Positions 8,538 through 19,034 of a stretch of DNA of 64,000 bases are shown here, piece after piece. Location: assembly GCF_001021025.1 (NCBI RefSeq), contig NZ_CP011541.1, positions 1,178,001-1,242,000 of the forward strand, in the 5' to 3' direction. The notes under the pieces are model-generated. The model did no database searches. It had not been told where the DNA came from and saw only the letters and a list, made by a program, of their open reading frames with translations. Made by a program: the position numbers and the translations under genes. Every line of letters starts with the position of its first letter. Position 1 is the stretch's first letter. Source of the stretch: Corynebacterium epidermidicanis. GTDB taxonomy: Bacteria > Actinomycetota > Actinomycetes > Mycobacteriales > Mycobacteriaceae.

Positions 8538-11393
8538 GTGGCTGATCGCCTGGTTGTTCGAGGAGCGCGGGAACACAATTTGAAGGGCGTGGATATTGAC
8601 ATTCCACGCGAGAAGCTGGTTGTGTTTACCGGCTTGTCGGGTTCAGGTAAGTCTTCCCTGGCTTTTGACACTATTTTCGCTGAGGGGCAGCGCAGGTACG
8701 TCGAGTCCCTGTCGTCGTACGCGCGCATGTTCTTGGGGCAAATGGACAAGCCGGACGTGGACTTCATCGACGGCTTATCTCCTGCGGTGTCTATCGATCA
8801 GAAGTCAACGAACCGTAACCCGCGTTCGACCGTAGGTACGATTACGGAGGTCTATGACTACCTCCGTTTGCTCTATGCGCGCGCCGGTACGGCCCATTGC
8901 CCGGTCTGCGACGCGCCGATTGAACGACAGACCCCGCAGCAGATCGTCGATCAGGTTTTGGCGATGGAGGAGGGGCTGAAATTCCAGGTCTTGGCCCCGG
9001 TGGTACGCACCCGTAAGGGCGAGTTTGTTGATCTGTTCGCTGATCTTTCAGCGCAGGGCTTCTCCCGCGTGCGGGTTGATGGCGAGGTTTATACGCTTAG
9101 CGAACCGCCAACACTAGAAAAGCAGATCAAGCATGATATTGACGTCGTGGTGGACCGCCTGCAGGTTAAGGCGTCGCAACGCCAGCGTCTGACTGATTCG
9201 GTGGAGACCGCGCTTAAGCTTGCCGACGGCGTGGTGGCCCTGGAATTCGTCTCCCTGGAGGAATCGGATCCGAACCGGGTGCGCCGATTCTCGGAGAAGA
9301 TGGCCTGCCCGAACGGCCATGTGCTTACGGTGGATGAGCTGGAGCCTCGCGCGTTTTCTTTCAACTCGCCTTATGGCGCTTGCCCGACGTGTGATGGTTT
9401 GGGCACGAAGATGGAGGTGGATACGGGTCTAATCATTCCGGACCCGGATGCTCCGTTGATCAAGGCGATTCAGCCGTGGAATTCGAGCCCGAACAGTTCC
9501 TATTTTGAGAAGCTGCTGACTGGTTTCGCGGAAAGTTTGGGGGTTAGCCCCGATACTCCGTATTCGGAGTTGACGAAGGCGCAGCAGAAGAAGGTACTGC
9601 ACGGCTCAAAAGACGTCGTCTCGGTGCGCTACAAGAACCGCTATGGCCGGGTGCGGAATTGGTCGGCGCCGTATGAAGGGGTTATTCCATTCCTGCATCG
9701 CAAGGCCGATGAGACGGAAAGCTCCTGGTCCAAGGATCGCTATTTGTCCTACATGCGGGATGTGCCGTGTCCGGCCTGCCAGGGCGCGCGCCTGAAGCCG
9801 GAGATCTTGGCGGTGCGGATCGCTTCCGAAGCGCATGGGGAGAAGTCGATTGCGGGGCTTTGTGAGCTTTCGATTGGTGATGCCCGCGAATTTCTGTCGA
9901 CCTTGCGGTTGAGCAAACGTGACTCGATGATCGCGGGCGCAGTGCTGAAAGAGATTAATGCGCGTTTGCAGTTTCTGCTGGATGTGGGCTTGGAATACTT
10001 GACCCTGTCCCGCTCTGCCGGCACGCTTTCGGGCGGGGAGGCGCAGCGTATTCGCTTGGCCACGCAAATCGGTTCGGGTTTGGCGGGTGTGCTGTATGTG
10101 CTGGACGAGCCGTCGATTGGCCTGCATCAGCGTGATAACCAGCGGTTGATCGCTACCTTGGAGCGGCTGCGGGACATTGGCAATACGTTGATCGTCGTGG
10201 AGCACGATGAGGACACCATCAAGGCTGCGGACTGGTTGGTTGATATTGGCCCGCGGGCCGGCGAATACGGTGGCGAAGTCGTGTATCAGGGCGAACCTGC
10301 CGGGGTGTTGGACTGCGAGGAGTCGCTGACCGGGGCGTACCTGTCTGGGCGACGCACGCTGGGTGTGCCTGAGCAGCGTCGGGAGATCGACCCTGGGCGC
10401 GTGCTGCGCGTGGTGGAGGCCCGGGAAAACAACTTGAAAAACGTCAGCGTGGATATCCCGCTGGGTGTCCTCACCTGCATCACCGGTGTGTCTGGCAGTG
10501 GCAAGTCGACGCTCATCAACCGCATCTTGGCTCGGGTGTTGGCCAATGAGCTCAACGGCGCCCGCCAGGTGCCGGGGCATGTGAAGCGCGTGGAAGGTTT
10601 GGAACACCTGGACAAATTGGTGCAGGTTGACCAAAGCCCGATCGGCCGTACCCCACGGTCGAATCCGGCTACCTATACGGGCGTTTTTGACAAGATTCGT
10701 AACTTGTTTGCCGAAACGACCGAGGCCAAGGTTCGTGGCTACAAGGCGGGGCGCTTCTCCTTCAATACGAAGGGCGGCCGCTGCGAAGCCTGTCGTGGCG
10801 ACGGCACCCTGAAGATCGAGATGAACTTCCTGCCGGATGTGTACGTGCCGTGCGAAGTGTGCAACGGTGCTCGCTACAACCGGGAGACTTTGGAAGTCAC
10901 CTACAAGGGCAAGAACATCGCCGAGGTGTTGGACATGCCGATTTCCGAGGCCGCGGAGTTCTTCGAGCCGATCAGTTCGATTCACCGCTACCTCAACACG
11001 CTGGTGGAGGTCGGCCTCGGCTACGTACGGCTCGGCCAGTCCGCGACCACGCTATCCGGCGGCGAGGCGCAGCGCGTCAAGCTGGCGTCCGAACTGCAGA
11101 AGCGTTCGAAAGGCCGCACGGTGTACATCCTTGACGAACCAACCACGGGCCTGCATTTCGAAGATATTCGCAAGCTCATGCTGGTGATCCAAGGGCTCGT
11201 CGATAAGGGCAATTCCGTGGTGATCATCGAACACAACCTGGACGTGATCAAGGCCGCCGACTGGGTCATCGACATGGGCCCCGAGGGCGGTTCCGGCGGT
11301 GGCCTGGTAGTCGCCGAGGGAACTCCGGAGGAAGTCGCTGCTGTAGCGGGCTCGCACACGGGCTCTTTCCTCCGCGAGCTTCTCGACGCCTAA
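8538..11393 (+). CDS. uvrA: UvrABC excinuclease subunit A
   Basis: 951 residues from the GTG at 8538, which has GGAAGGG eight bases upstream; the TTG at 8514 is less likely. Two ABC ATPase modules are present. Walker A sites are GLSGSGKSS near residue 31 and GVSGSGKST near 648. Signature motifs [10 protein letters not shown] and [10 protein letters not shown] lie near 495 and 837. Zinc fingers are visible as CPVC near 120, CPNGH...CPTC, and CEAC...CEVC near 748. UvrA dimers find bulky DNA lesions and load UvrB. The stop overlaps the end of the convergent DUF2339 gene by 4 bp. Confidence 0.97.
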   Translation: MADRLVVRGAREHNLKGVDIDIPREKLVVFTGLSGSGKSSLAFDTIFAEGQRRYVESLSSYARMFLGQMDKPDVDFIDGLSPAVSIDQKSTNRNPRSTVGTITEVYDYLRLLYARAGTAHCPVCDAPIERQTPQQIVDQVLAMEEGLKFQVLAPVVRTRKGEFVDLFADLSAQGFSRVRVDGEVYTLSEPPTLEKQIKHDIDVVVDRLQVKASQRQRLTDSVETALKLADGVVALEFVSLEESDPNRVRRFSEKMACPNGHVLTVDELEPRAFSFNSPYGACPTCDGLGTKMEVDTGLIIPDPDAPLIKAIQPWNSSPNSSYFEKLLTGFAESLGVSPDTPYSELTKAQQKKVLHGSKDVVSVRYKNRYGRVRNWSAPYEGVIPFLHRKADETESSWSKDRYLSYMRDVPCPACQGARLKPEILAVRIASEAHGEKSIAGLCELSIGDAREFLSTLRLSKRDSMIAGAVLKEINARLQFLLDVGLEYLTLSRSAGTLSGGEAQRIRLATQIGSGLAGVLYVLDEPSIGLHQRDNQRLIATLERLRDIGNTLIVVEHDEDTIKAADWLVDIGPRAGEYGGEVVYQGEPAGVLDCEESLTGAYLSGRRTLGVPEQRREIDPGRVLRVVEARENNLKNVSVDIPLGVLTCITGVSGSGKSTLINRILARVLANELNGARQVPGHVKRVEGLEHLDKLVQVDQSPIGRTPRSNPATYTGVFDKIRNLFAETTEAKVRGYKAGRFSFNTKGGRCEACRGDGTLKIEMNFLPDVYVPCEVCNGARYNRETLEVTYKGKNIAEVLDMPISEAAEFFEPISSIHRYLNTLVEVGLGYVRLGQSATTLSGGEAQRVKLASELQKRSKGRTVYILDEPTTGLHFEDIRKLMLVIQGLVDKGNSVVIIEHNLDVIKAADWVIDMGPEGGSGGGLVVAEGTPEEVAAVAGSHTGSFLRELLDA

Positions 11394-13117
11394 CGCTGCG
11401 CCATTCGCTTGCTCCGCAGCGTCGCGATGACAAGCAGTGCGATGCCGGAGATAAGGAAGGCAATGACCCTCGGGACGCCTTCAAGGGCGCCGAGGTCGAA
11501 GAAGATCAGCTTGACTGAGGCTGCGATCGCCAGGATCAAGCCGACGTTGATTGGGCGGGAGAGGTCGAAAATCAGCAGGTAGGCTGCCAACAGCATCCAG
11601 CCGATCGACACCATCGCGTGCCCCACGAGATAGCCCAGCCACATGCCATTTTGCCCGCCGACGAGGTGGAAGAGGAAGGTGGTGAGCGTGACCACTACCA
11701 GGCTGGAAAAATAGAGCAAGATGCAACCGCTGAGGACGTTGAGTTTTTTCGCCTTCAGCAGCACGACGCTAATCAGCGCGATGATGGCGAGTGCTTGGAT
11801 GGCCGCGGAGGCTCCGGTGAGCCAGACGGGCGACTTGGCCAGCACTGCGCGCCCCAGCTCCCAGCTGATAACGAGGGATGAGCCGGCCCACCAGAACCAT
11901 GGTTGATTCCCTAACTTCAAACCCCAGGCTGCCGCACTGGCGATGAGGAAGAACAGAACCACGTAGAGCGGCCGGCTAAAGAGAGCGAGGTCTCCGGCTG
12001 GAGGAGAGTACCACCAGTGGGCCAGGTAGAAGACGGGGAAGGCGGAGGCCATTGTTACGGCACCCGGACGCTGCAAGAAAGCAGTTACCGGGGTACGGCG
12101 ACCAAGCATGAAGTGGAACGCGACGCCACAGGAGAGGATGACCAGCAGGGCGAGCAACGAGGCGTACGGCTTGCTTCTTAGCGCGACCCCGATGGCCAGA
12201 AGTAACACCGGGGTGGCGATGGCAGCGAGTCTTTCGGCTGTGGCGCGCGTTGGAATGCGGTCCGCGAGAACCCCGAGGGCGAAGAACAGGGCTAAGGCGC
12301 CGGCCATGATTGGTGAGTCATTGACGAGAGAACGGTTGACATCGTTGACTGTCAATGAATTCAAGGTGAAAGTAGCTAGTGTTCCAACAGAAGAGATTAT
12401 GCGTGCTCGAGACCACCCGAGCTGCAAGGATGCTACGAACATGAGCATAAATGGCGCGAATAACGGCACGAAGTAGTCATTGCCATCACGGACAAGCATG
12501 AGCGTCGGGATGGTGGCGCCCACTAAGCCGAGGATGGTGAGAATTTCATCGCGCCACCAGCGGGCGAGCCCGGCAAAGGTGGCGGTGCAGGCCAAGCATG
12601 CCAGGGAACCGACGAGACCCGGCCACCATTCGAGGACGAGGGTTGTTGCGCATATGGTGGTCTGGGCGGTGAGCAGTGAGGTGATAGCTAGCGCATTGCG
12701 CCCCGGGACAGACCAGCCTTTACGGTGAACCAGAATCGCCCCGATGAGGAAAACCCCGGCGAGTGCCCAGGCGCCGATGACCCGACCAAGCGGGCCAAGC
12801 AGGCCGTTCTGAATGGCCAGGGCCACAAGCAGTCCAACGCCAGCCAGAGTGATGAGCACACCACCGACGGCAACGAGCTTGATGACGTTTGCTTCTTTCC
12901 GCCACCACGGAGTGACATCGACTGGCTTGGGAGGCGCAGCCACAGGTGTGGGCTTGGGTGGCTCCGGTGCGGACTGCACTGGGGTGGAGGTGGGCGCTGT
13001 TGTATGCTCGTAGAGTTCTGCGAGCATGTGTCGGACATCCGTTAGAGCCGCTTCAGCGGTATTTAGCCGTTGTGCAATGCGTTGCAGTTGCGCGCGCTGA
13101 TCGATGTTCGAGTTCAT
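11390..13117 (-). CDS. DUF2339-like polytopic membrane protein
   Basis: 575 residues. A short N-terminal coiled coil ([19 protein letters not shown]) and a Pro-rich linker (about residues 45-75) lead into [25 protein letters not shown] and then roughly 14 or more hydrophobic helices to the C-terminus. This layout is that of DUF2339 membrane proteins, whose function is unknown. It is convergent with uvrA and divergent from infC. Confidence 0.75.
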   Translation of the reverse strand: MNSNIDQRAQLQRIAQRLNTAEAALTDVRHMLAELYEHTTAPTSTPVQSAPEPPKPTPVAAPPKPVDVTPWWRKEANVIKLVAVGGVLITLAGVGLLVALAIQNGLLGPLGRVIGAWALAGVFLIGAILVHRKGWSVPGRNALAITSLLTAQTTICATTLVLEWWPGLVGSLACLACTATFAGLARWWRDEILTILGLVGATIPTLMLVRDGNDYFVPLFAPFMLMFVASLQLGWSRARIISSVGTLATFTLNSLTVNDVNRSLVNDSPIMAGALALFFALGVLADRIPTRATAERLAAIATPVLLLAIGVALRSKPYASLLALLVILSCGVAFHFMLGRRTPVTAFLQRPGAVTMASAFPVFYLAHWWYSPPAGDLALFSRPLYVVLFFLIASAAAWGLKLGNQPWFWWAGSSLVISWELGRAVLAKSPVWLTGASAAIQALAIIALISVVLLKAKKLNVLSGCILLYFSSLVVVTLTTFLFHLVGGQNGMWLGYLVGHAMVSIGWMLLAAYLLIFDLSRPINVGLILAIAASVKLIFFDLGALEGVPRVIAFLISGIALLVIATLRSKRMAQR

Positions 13118-13164
13118 GTCTAGGCAGTGTATCGCCCTTTTAACCGTTGCACAGGGTAAGAGAT

Positions 13165-13194
13165 TTGGTGGCTGATATGGTTGCGTGTTACTAT
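13165..13194 (+). promoter_or_regulatory. candidate promoter of the infC operon
   Basis: TTGGTG (13165-13170) and TACTAT (13189-13194) are spaced by 18 bp, a reasonable match to a housekeeping sigma-factor promoter. A start near 13201 would give a leader of about 245 nt before infC, long enough to hold the attenuator below. The sequence between 13118 and 13445 holds no convincing protein gene. Confidence 0.5.
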
Positions 13195-13326
13195 CTACGG
13201 GCTACCGCCAATTGTGCGAATACTTGCTCGTGCAACGGCTGCAAGTGGAGGTCCCTCCCACCAGATGCCGCTTTAGAAAGTTTTCTGAGGCAGGATAACG
13301 GTCAAGAGCTTAGCTTTAACGGATCT

Positions 13327-13360
13327 CCCGCTTTAACCAGTGCTGGTAAAGCGGGTTTTT
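13327..13360 (+). terminator. intrinsic terminator inside the infC leader (attenuator)
   Basis: CCCGCTTTA (13327-13335) pairs with TAAAGCGGG (13347-13355), with an inner CCAG/CTGG extension, and TTTTT follows at once. It lies about 86 bp upstream of the infC start and downstream of the likely promoter, so it can only act on the leader transcript. A second copy of the 5' arm, CCGCTTTA at 13268-13275, could pair with the same 3' arm and act as an antiterminator. The switch is inferred from this pairing. Confidence 0.65.
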
Positions 13361-13445
13361 GTCGTGGAGTTTCAGGCAATTGTTGGGGGAAATTTACTTT
13401 CGGTCCGCGGTACTCACATTATTTACTGCGAATTGAGGAGTACAC

Positions 13446-13967
13446 ATCAGCGCTGAAGCTCGAATCAATGAACGTATCCGGGTCCCCGAGGTACGTCTTG
13501 TAGGTCCAAACGGTGAACAGGTGGGCGTCGTCCGCATTGAGGACGCTCGCAAGTTGGCATATGACGCCGACCTCGACTTGGTTGAGGTTGCGCCTAACGC
13601 GAAGCCACCAGTTGTTAAGATCATGGACTTCGGCAAGTTCAAGTACGAGCAGGACCAAAAGGCCCGTGAAGCTCGGAAGAACCAGCAGCAGACTGTGGTC
13701 AAGGAGCAGAAGCTTCGTCCCAAGATCGACGATCACGACTATGAGACGAAGAAAAGTAATGTGATCCGATTCCTGGAAAAGGGATCCAAGGTCAAAGTGA
13801 CCATCATGTTCCGTGGTCGCGAGCAATCGCGACCGGAGCTTGGATTCCGACTCTTGGAGCGTCTCGCAGCTGACGTTGCCGAATACGGCACTGTCGAAAC
13901 GAAGGCGAAGCAAGACGGACGCAACATGACGATGGTCATCGGTCCTGTTCGCAAGGGCAAGAAGTAA
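13446..13967 (+). CDS. infC: translation initiation factor IF-3 (rare ATC start)
   Basis: 173 residues. The true N-terminus, [19 protein letters not shown], lies upstream of the first usual start codon. In this frame the only position that fits is ATC at 13446, with GAGGAG at 13435-13440 five bases before it and an in-frame TGA at 13434. infC genes are known for rare AUU/AUC/AUA starts, which let IF-3 repress its own translation by rejecting such codons. The linker and C-domain are intact ([29 protein letters not shown]). First gene of the infC-rpmI-rplT operon. Confidence 0.92.
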   Translation: MSAEARINERIRVPEVRLVGPNGEQVGVVRIEDARKLAYDADLDLVEVAPNAKPPVVKIMDFGKFKYEQDQKAREARKNQQQTVVKEQKLRPKIDDHDYETKKSNVIRFLEKGSKVKVTIMFRGREQSRPELGFRLLERLAADVAEYGTVETKAKQDGRNMTMVIGPVRKGKK

Positions 13968-13990
13968 CCTAACTTTTCTAAGGACGAAAA

Positions 13991-14185
13991 ATGAAGAACA
14001 AGACCCACAAGGGCACTGCTAAGCGCGTGAAGGTCACTGGTTCCGGCAAGCTGCGTCGCGAGAAGGCGAACCGTCGCCACTTGCTCGAAGGCAAGCCTTC
14101 CACCCGTACCCGTCGTCTGAAGGGCACCGCTGACGTGTCCGGTGATGACACCAAGCGCATCAAGCGTCTGCTTGGCATGGCTTAA
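13991..14185 (+). CDS. rpmI: 50S ribosomal protein L35
   Basis: 64 residues, very basic, matching L35 over its whole length ([20 protein letters not shown] at the start, [10 protein letters not shown] at the end). It lies 23 bp after infC and 56 bp before rplT, the standard operon order. AAGGACG precedes the ATG. L35 is a late-assembling protein of the large ribosomal subunit. Confidence 0.97.
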   Translation: MKNKTHKGTAKRVKVTGSGKLRREKANRRHLLEGKPSTRTRRLKGTADVSGDDTKRIKRLLGMA

Positions 14186-14241
14186 TTCCTGCCTCGAATA
14201 TCAACCCATAAGCTTTAAAGACCAGTTAAGGAAGTATCACC

Positions 14242-14625
14242 GTGGCACGTGTTAAGCGTTCAGTCAACGCCAAGAAGAAGCGTCGCGAAATTCTGAAGTC
14301 CGCCAAGGGCTACCGTGGCCAGCGTTCCCGCCTTTACCGCAAGGCTAAGGAACAGTGGCTGCACTCCATGACCTACGCTTACCGCGACCGTCGTAAGCGC
14401 AAGTCCGAGTTCCGTCGTCTGTGGATCACCCGTATCAACGCGGCTGCTCGCATGAACGACATCACCTACAACCGCCTCATCCAGGGCCTGCGTCTCGCCG
14501 ACATCGACGTCGACCGCAAGATCCTCGCTGAGCTGGCTGTCAACGACTTCGCAGCATTCTCCGCAATCTGCGACGCCGCTAAGGCTGCACTGCCAGAGGA
14601 CGTCAACGCTCCAAAGGCTGCCTAG
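14242..14625 (+). CDS. rplT: 50S ribosomal protein L20
   Basis: 127 residues with a GTG start and AAGGAAG upstream. It begins [19 protein letters not shown] and carries the conserved [19 protein letters not shown] stretch of L20, an early assembly protein of the 50S subunit that binds 23S rRNA. In some bacteria L20 represses its own operon; whether it acts on the leader attenuator here is unknown. A terminator hairpin follows the stop. Confidence 0.97.
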   Translation: MARVKRSVNAKKKRREILKSAKGYRGQRSRLYRKAKEQWLHSMTYAYRDRRKRKSEFRRLWITRINAAARMNDITYNRLIQGLRLADIDVDRKILAELAVNDFAAFSAICDAAKAALPEDVNAPKAA

Positions 14626-14642
14626 TTCTTTAGGATTCGATT

Positions 14643-14673
14643 AACCCGTCACCCTTGTGGTGGCGGGTTTTTT
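14643..14673 (+). terminator. terminator of the infC-rpmI-rplT operon
   Basis: AACCCGTCACC pairs with GGTGGCGGGTT across a short CTTGT loop with one internal mismatch, followed by six T residues. It lies 17 bp after the rplT stop. Confidence 0.85.
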
Positions 14674-14680
14674 GGTGCTT

Positions 14681-14981
14681 CGCCTGCTCTTTGCGGGGTT
14701 AAGCAAAGAAAAGTGTGTCCGGTCGGTGTGTCGCCGGCCGTGCGGGTTTGCTGCACAAGTGCTATGTCGTCGGTTCGGCGTAGTCCGACTACGTAGCGCA
14801 GCGTTTTTTAATGAATAAAATCCCACAGCGGTAGTCCGACTACACCGAAGGGACGACATCGAGCAGGCTACGGCTCCCAGACACCAGTAAATACTGGCTT
14901 CAGGCCCACAACGCTGCGGAAATCACGCATCAGAGTCACGCTTTTCTTTACTTAACCCTCTTTGCGGCTGCACGCCTGCTC
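14681..14981. repeat. nested inverted-repeat element, MITE-like, no ORF
   Basis: Outer arms 14695-14717 and 14937-14959 are 23-bp inverted repeats with 20 matches (core TTAAGCAAAGAAAAG against CTTTTCTTTACTTAA). Inner arms 14764-14792 and 14831-14859 are 29-bp inverted repeats with about 25 matches around GTAGTCCGACTAC. The 10-mer CTCTTTGCGG occurs in direct orientation at 14687-14696 and 14958-14967, and CGCCTGCTC at 14681-14689 and 14973-14981. No credible gene is found between 14674 and 15187. The layout resembles a small non-autonomous element, but it could also encode a folded RNA. Confidence 0.45.
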
Positions 14982-15187
14982 AGCCGCTCGCTTTTCGACG
15001 ACTTTTGGCCATCCTGGGTATGGGCTCTACCTAGCACCCCGGAAGGGCGTCAGCCGCGGTTGGCTTCTTGAAACGCCCCGACTGACCCAGCACCACCCAC
15101 GTTTGAGGGTATGTCTAGCTAAATGAAAACAATATGCATTACGGTGGCGGACGTCCCGATCCGAAAACAACCGAAAGGATGTTGACA

Positions 15188-15890
15188 ATGCCACACAAGG
15201 GCATTTTTTCAAGGGCACTATTGTCTGCAGCGGTCGTCGGCACGCTGGCGGTGGGTGCAGCCCCTGCTGTAGGTGCTGCTGAGGCACCGACGCAAGCCGC
15301 GGCAGAAGCAAGTAATCTTTACACTAATCAGACTGTTGCTCCTGGACACTCCGTCACCCTGGTGCCGAACACTCCGTTGGATTTCACAGACATTGCGGAT
15401 GTCTCCCAGTCGGGAATTCCGGAAGGTTGGCATGTGACGATCAACGAGGACAATGGCGCAGTGGTTGTTTCTCCCGCGCCTAATGCCAAGAAGGGCGACG
15501 CAGTCACGCTCAAGATCAAAATCGTGGACATCGACGGTCGCGTCACCTGGCACCAGCCAACCGTTACAGCATCTGAGGACGGCACGGCCGATTCGGCATT
15601 GCCACCAGCCGACCCGGACGGCCCGAAGGTCACTTACCAGGATGCCATGGTGGAGCCAGGCAACTCGGTCACCGTGGCCCCCTGAAGGCATGGTTGGCGA
15701 GGACACCATTTTCGCCGTGGAACAGCACGGCATCCCGGAAGGGTGGTATGTGACAGTCGCCTCAAACGGCAAACTCACGGTGAGCGCAGACATGGATGCG
15801 AAATCCGGGGACAGCTACACCGCAACGGTGAAGGTCGTTGACATCGACGGCAAGATTAGCTATGCGAAGCCAACTTTTAAGGTCCAGTAG
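15188..15890 (+). pseudogene. secreted two-repeat protein, broken by a +1 frameshift
   Basis: The ATG at 15188 follows GAAAGGA. A signal peptide (SRALLSAAVVGTLAVGAAPAVGAAE) leads into an 80-residue domain with GIPEGWHVTI and IKIVDIDGRVTWHQPT. A second copy (GIPEGWYVTV, VKVVDIDGKISYAKPT) continues to the stop at 15888-15890, but in another reading frame. The frame breaks in a run of five C at about 15680-15684, where GCC CCC TGA stops translation; with four C the frame would read straight through. The upstream half would still yield a secreted one-domain protein. The function is unknown, and the repeats are of an Ig-like or Rib-like surface type. It may be a pseudogene, a phase-variable gene or a sequencing error. 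Confidence 0.6.
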
Positions 15891-15955
15891 CTAACGCAGA
15901 AATCCGTAGGGCACTTGCCAGTGAGGCAGGTGCCCTTACTGCTAGGCTTAACGCC

Positions 15956-16765
15956 ATGATTGTGGACTTTGAGCAGGTATTTACCGAACGAACCCCACGA
16001 GTGGTCAATGCGGCGAAGCTCCTGCGCTCAGCAGGTCGCAAGAAAGCCAACTTGTTCCTGGCGGAGGGGGAGAACGCGGTTGAAGCTGCCATCGCCACCG
16101 GAGCGGCTCAGGATGTTTTTGTCACAGAGAGCGCAGCCCGGAAATTTGAGCACCTCATTACAGCTGCGGGTCACATGAATGTCTACGTGCATCCAATCAC
16201 AGACAGAGCGGCCAAATCCCTGTCGGACACTGTGACGACAACTGGCCTGTTCGCAGTGTGCAAGCCGGTGCTGTGGCCGATGAAAGACGTCATGCGGGGC
16301 AAGCCCAACCTCGTCATGGTCCCGGTAGAAACCGCCGAACCTGGCAATGCCGGCACCCTCATCCGAGTTGCGGACGCAGTAGGGGCCGATGCTGTGCTTT
16401 TCGCCGGGGAAACGGTGGATCCACAGAGCCCGAAGGCAGTTCGAGCCTCTGCTGGATCGCTCTTCCATATCCCGGTCATGCGGGAGAGCAATTTCCAAGC
16501 GATTTTTGACACCCTGAAGGCTCGCAACTTGCAGATCATCGCGACGTCTGCCGAAGGGGAAACCAGTCTCGATGACGCAGGCGAGCTGTTGAAACAACCA
16601 ACCGCCTGGCTGTTTGGCAACGAGGCGCATGGCTTGAGTCCGGAGCTCCTCGCCAAGGCCGATGTTCGAGTCCGTATCCCGATCCGAGGCCGGGCCGAAT
16701 CATTGAATCTAGCCACCGCGGCTTCCATCTGCATGTACGAATCTGCCAAGGAGCAAAACCGATGA
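15956..16765 (+). CDS. TrmH/SpoU-family RNA 2'-O-methyltransferase
   Basis: 269 residues. The N-terminal substrate-binding domain (about 1-100) is followed by the SPOUT catalytic domain with its three motifs: motif 1 ETAEPGNAGTLIRVADAVGA, motif 2 AWLFGNEAHGLS, motif 3 IPIRGRAESLNLATAASI. Such enzymes methylate ribose 2'-OH in rRNA or tRNA using SAM and bind it through a trefoil knot. The same gene precedes pheS in C. glutamicum. The stop overlaps the next start as ATGA. Confidence 0.92.
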   Translation: MIVDFEQVFTERTPRVVNAAKLLRSAGRKKANLFLAEGENAVEAAIATGAAQDVFVTESAARKFEHLITAAGHMNVYVHPITDRAAKSLSDTVTTTGLFAVCKPVLWPMKDVMRGKPNLVMVPVETAEPGNAGTLIRVADAVGADAVLFAGETVDPQSPKAVRASAGSLFHIPVMRESNFQAIFDTLKARNLQIIATSAEGETSLDDAGELLKQPTAWLFGNEAHGLSPELLAKADVRVRIPIRGRAESLNLATAASICMYESAKEQNR

Positions 16766-17922
16766 CCGTGAAAAGACTGCAGCCCTTTGGCGAGACGATC
16801 TTTGCCACCATGTCAGCCGAAGCTGTCAAGCACAACGCCATCAATTTGGGGCAGGGCTTCCCTGATACCGACGGGCCGGACCGGATGTTGGAGATCGCGA
16901 CCGAGCAGATTACAGGGCACAACAATCAATATGCGCCGGGAATGGGCGTCGGCGAGCTGCGTTCTGCGGTGGCGGAAAGCCGGGGCGTGGATGTCGACAA
17001 CGTCTTGATTACCGTCGGTGCGACCGAGGGGATTACGGCCACCGTGCTGGGCTTGGTGGAACCGGGCCAAGAGGTCATCGTTTTGGAACCGTACTATGAT
17101 GCCTACGCTGCCGCAATCGCGCTAGCGGGCGCCAGCCGGGTGGCGGTACCGCTGAAGGAAGTGGGAGAGACCTGGGATGTAGACGTGGCTGCCATCTCAG
17201 CCGCGGTGAACGAGCGCACGGCCATGATCATCCTGAATTCGCCGCATAACCCCACCGGTGCCGTCTTTAGCCACGACGCCCTTCGTGCACTCGCTGAACT
17301 CTGCGTGGCGCGAAACCTGCTCGTCCTATCCGACGAAGTCTACGAAAACCTGATTTTCCCAGGTGCGACGCACACCCGCCTCGCCGAACTACCCGGCATG
17401 TGGGAGCGGACCATCACTGTGTCCTCGGCTGCGAAGAGTTTCAACTGCACGGGGTGGAAGACCGGCTGGGCGATTGGTCCGCAGGACCTGCTGGACGGCG
17501 TCGTCAAGGCCAAGCAGTTTATGACATTCGTGGGCGCGACGCCCTTCCAACCCGCGGTAGCGCACGCCCTGCGCAACGAACAAGAGTGGCTGAGGGACAT
17601 GGTTGCCGGGCTCGACCGCAAACGCGCATTGCTTTCCGACGGCCTACGCGCTGCCGGCATGCGCGTCCATGACACCGCGGGAACGTATTACATCGTGGCG
17701 GATATCGCACCGCTGGGGCTTGCCGACGGCGTGGAGTTCTGCATGAACTTGCCCAAAAACATCGGCGTGGCCGCAATTCCGCTCCAGGTGTTTACCGACC
17801 ACCCGGAGCAATGGCAAACCAAGGTGCGGTTCGCGTTCTGTAAGAGGGACGAGGTGCTGCGGGAAGCGGTAAACCGGCTGCGGGGGCTATCTGCAGGGAT
17901 GGGCGCAGACCACGCGGTATAG
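16762..17922 (+). CDS. PLP-dependent aminotransferase, DapC/kynurenine aminotransferase-like
   Basis: 386 residues, fold-type I class I/II aminotransferase. NLGQGFPDTDGP lies near the start, INSPHNPTGAV equivalent (LNSPHNPTGAV) mid-protein, SDEVYENL follows, and the PLP lysine is in SSAAKSFNCTGWKTGW. The ending VRFAFCKRDEVL is typical. It closely resembles the mycobacterial enzyme annotated DapC (Rv0858c; N-succinyldiaminopimelate aminotransferase in lysine/peptidoglycan precursor synthesis), but kynurenine or methionine aminotransferases share these motifs. It is coupled to the upstream methyltransferase by an ATGA overlap, with pheS 47 bp downstream. Confidence 0.8.
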   Translation: MTVKRLQPFGETIFATMSAEAVKHNAINLGQGFPDTDGPDRMLEIATEQITGHNNQYAPGMGVGELRSAVAESRGVDVDNVLITVGATEGITATVLGLVEPGQEVIVLEPYYDAYAAAIALAGASRVAVPLKEVGETWDVDVAAISAAVNERTAMIILNSPHNPTGAVFSHDALRALAELCVARNLLVLSDEVYENLIFPGATHTRLAELPGMWERTITVSSAAKSFNCTGWKTGWAIGPQDLLDGVVKAKQFMTFVGATPFQPAVAHALRNEQEWLRDMVAGLDRKRALLSDGLRAAGMRVHDTAGTYYIVADIAPLGLADGVEFCMNLPKNIGVAAIPLQVFTDHPEQWQTKVRFAFCKRDEVLREAVNRLRGLSAGMGADHAV

Positions 17923-17957
17923 TAGCTGAGTTAGTACTTTGACTTTGACGTAGGTAA

Positions 17958-19004
<1,047 letters not shown>

Positions 19005-19034
19005 ATCTACCCAGAATAAGGAGAATTCAAGAAC

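Noticed and set aside
9606..10985. Minus-strand frame of 459 codons opposite uvrA
   Set aside because: Another antisense shadow; it overlaps the ATPase motifs of uvrA and has no family features.
13147..13503. 118-residue plus-strand frame across the infC leader
   Set aside because: It runs through the terminator and into infC in another frame, without a ribosome site or homology.
15453..15890. A separate 145-residue gene in the second frame of the secreted repeat region
   Set aside because: Its first part is the shadow of the upstream domain; only the part after 15684 is meaningful and it continues the upstream protein after a one-base shift.
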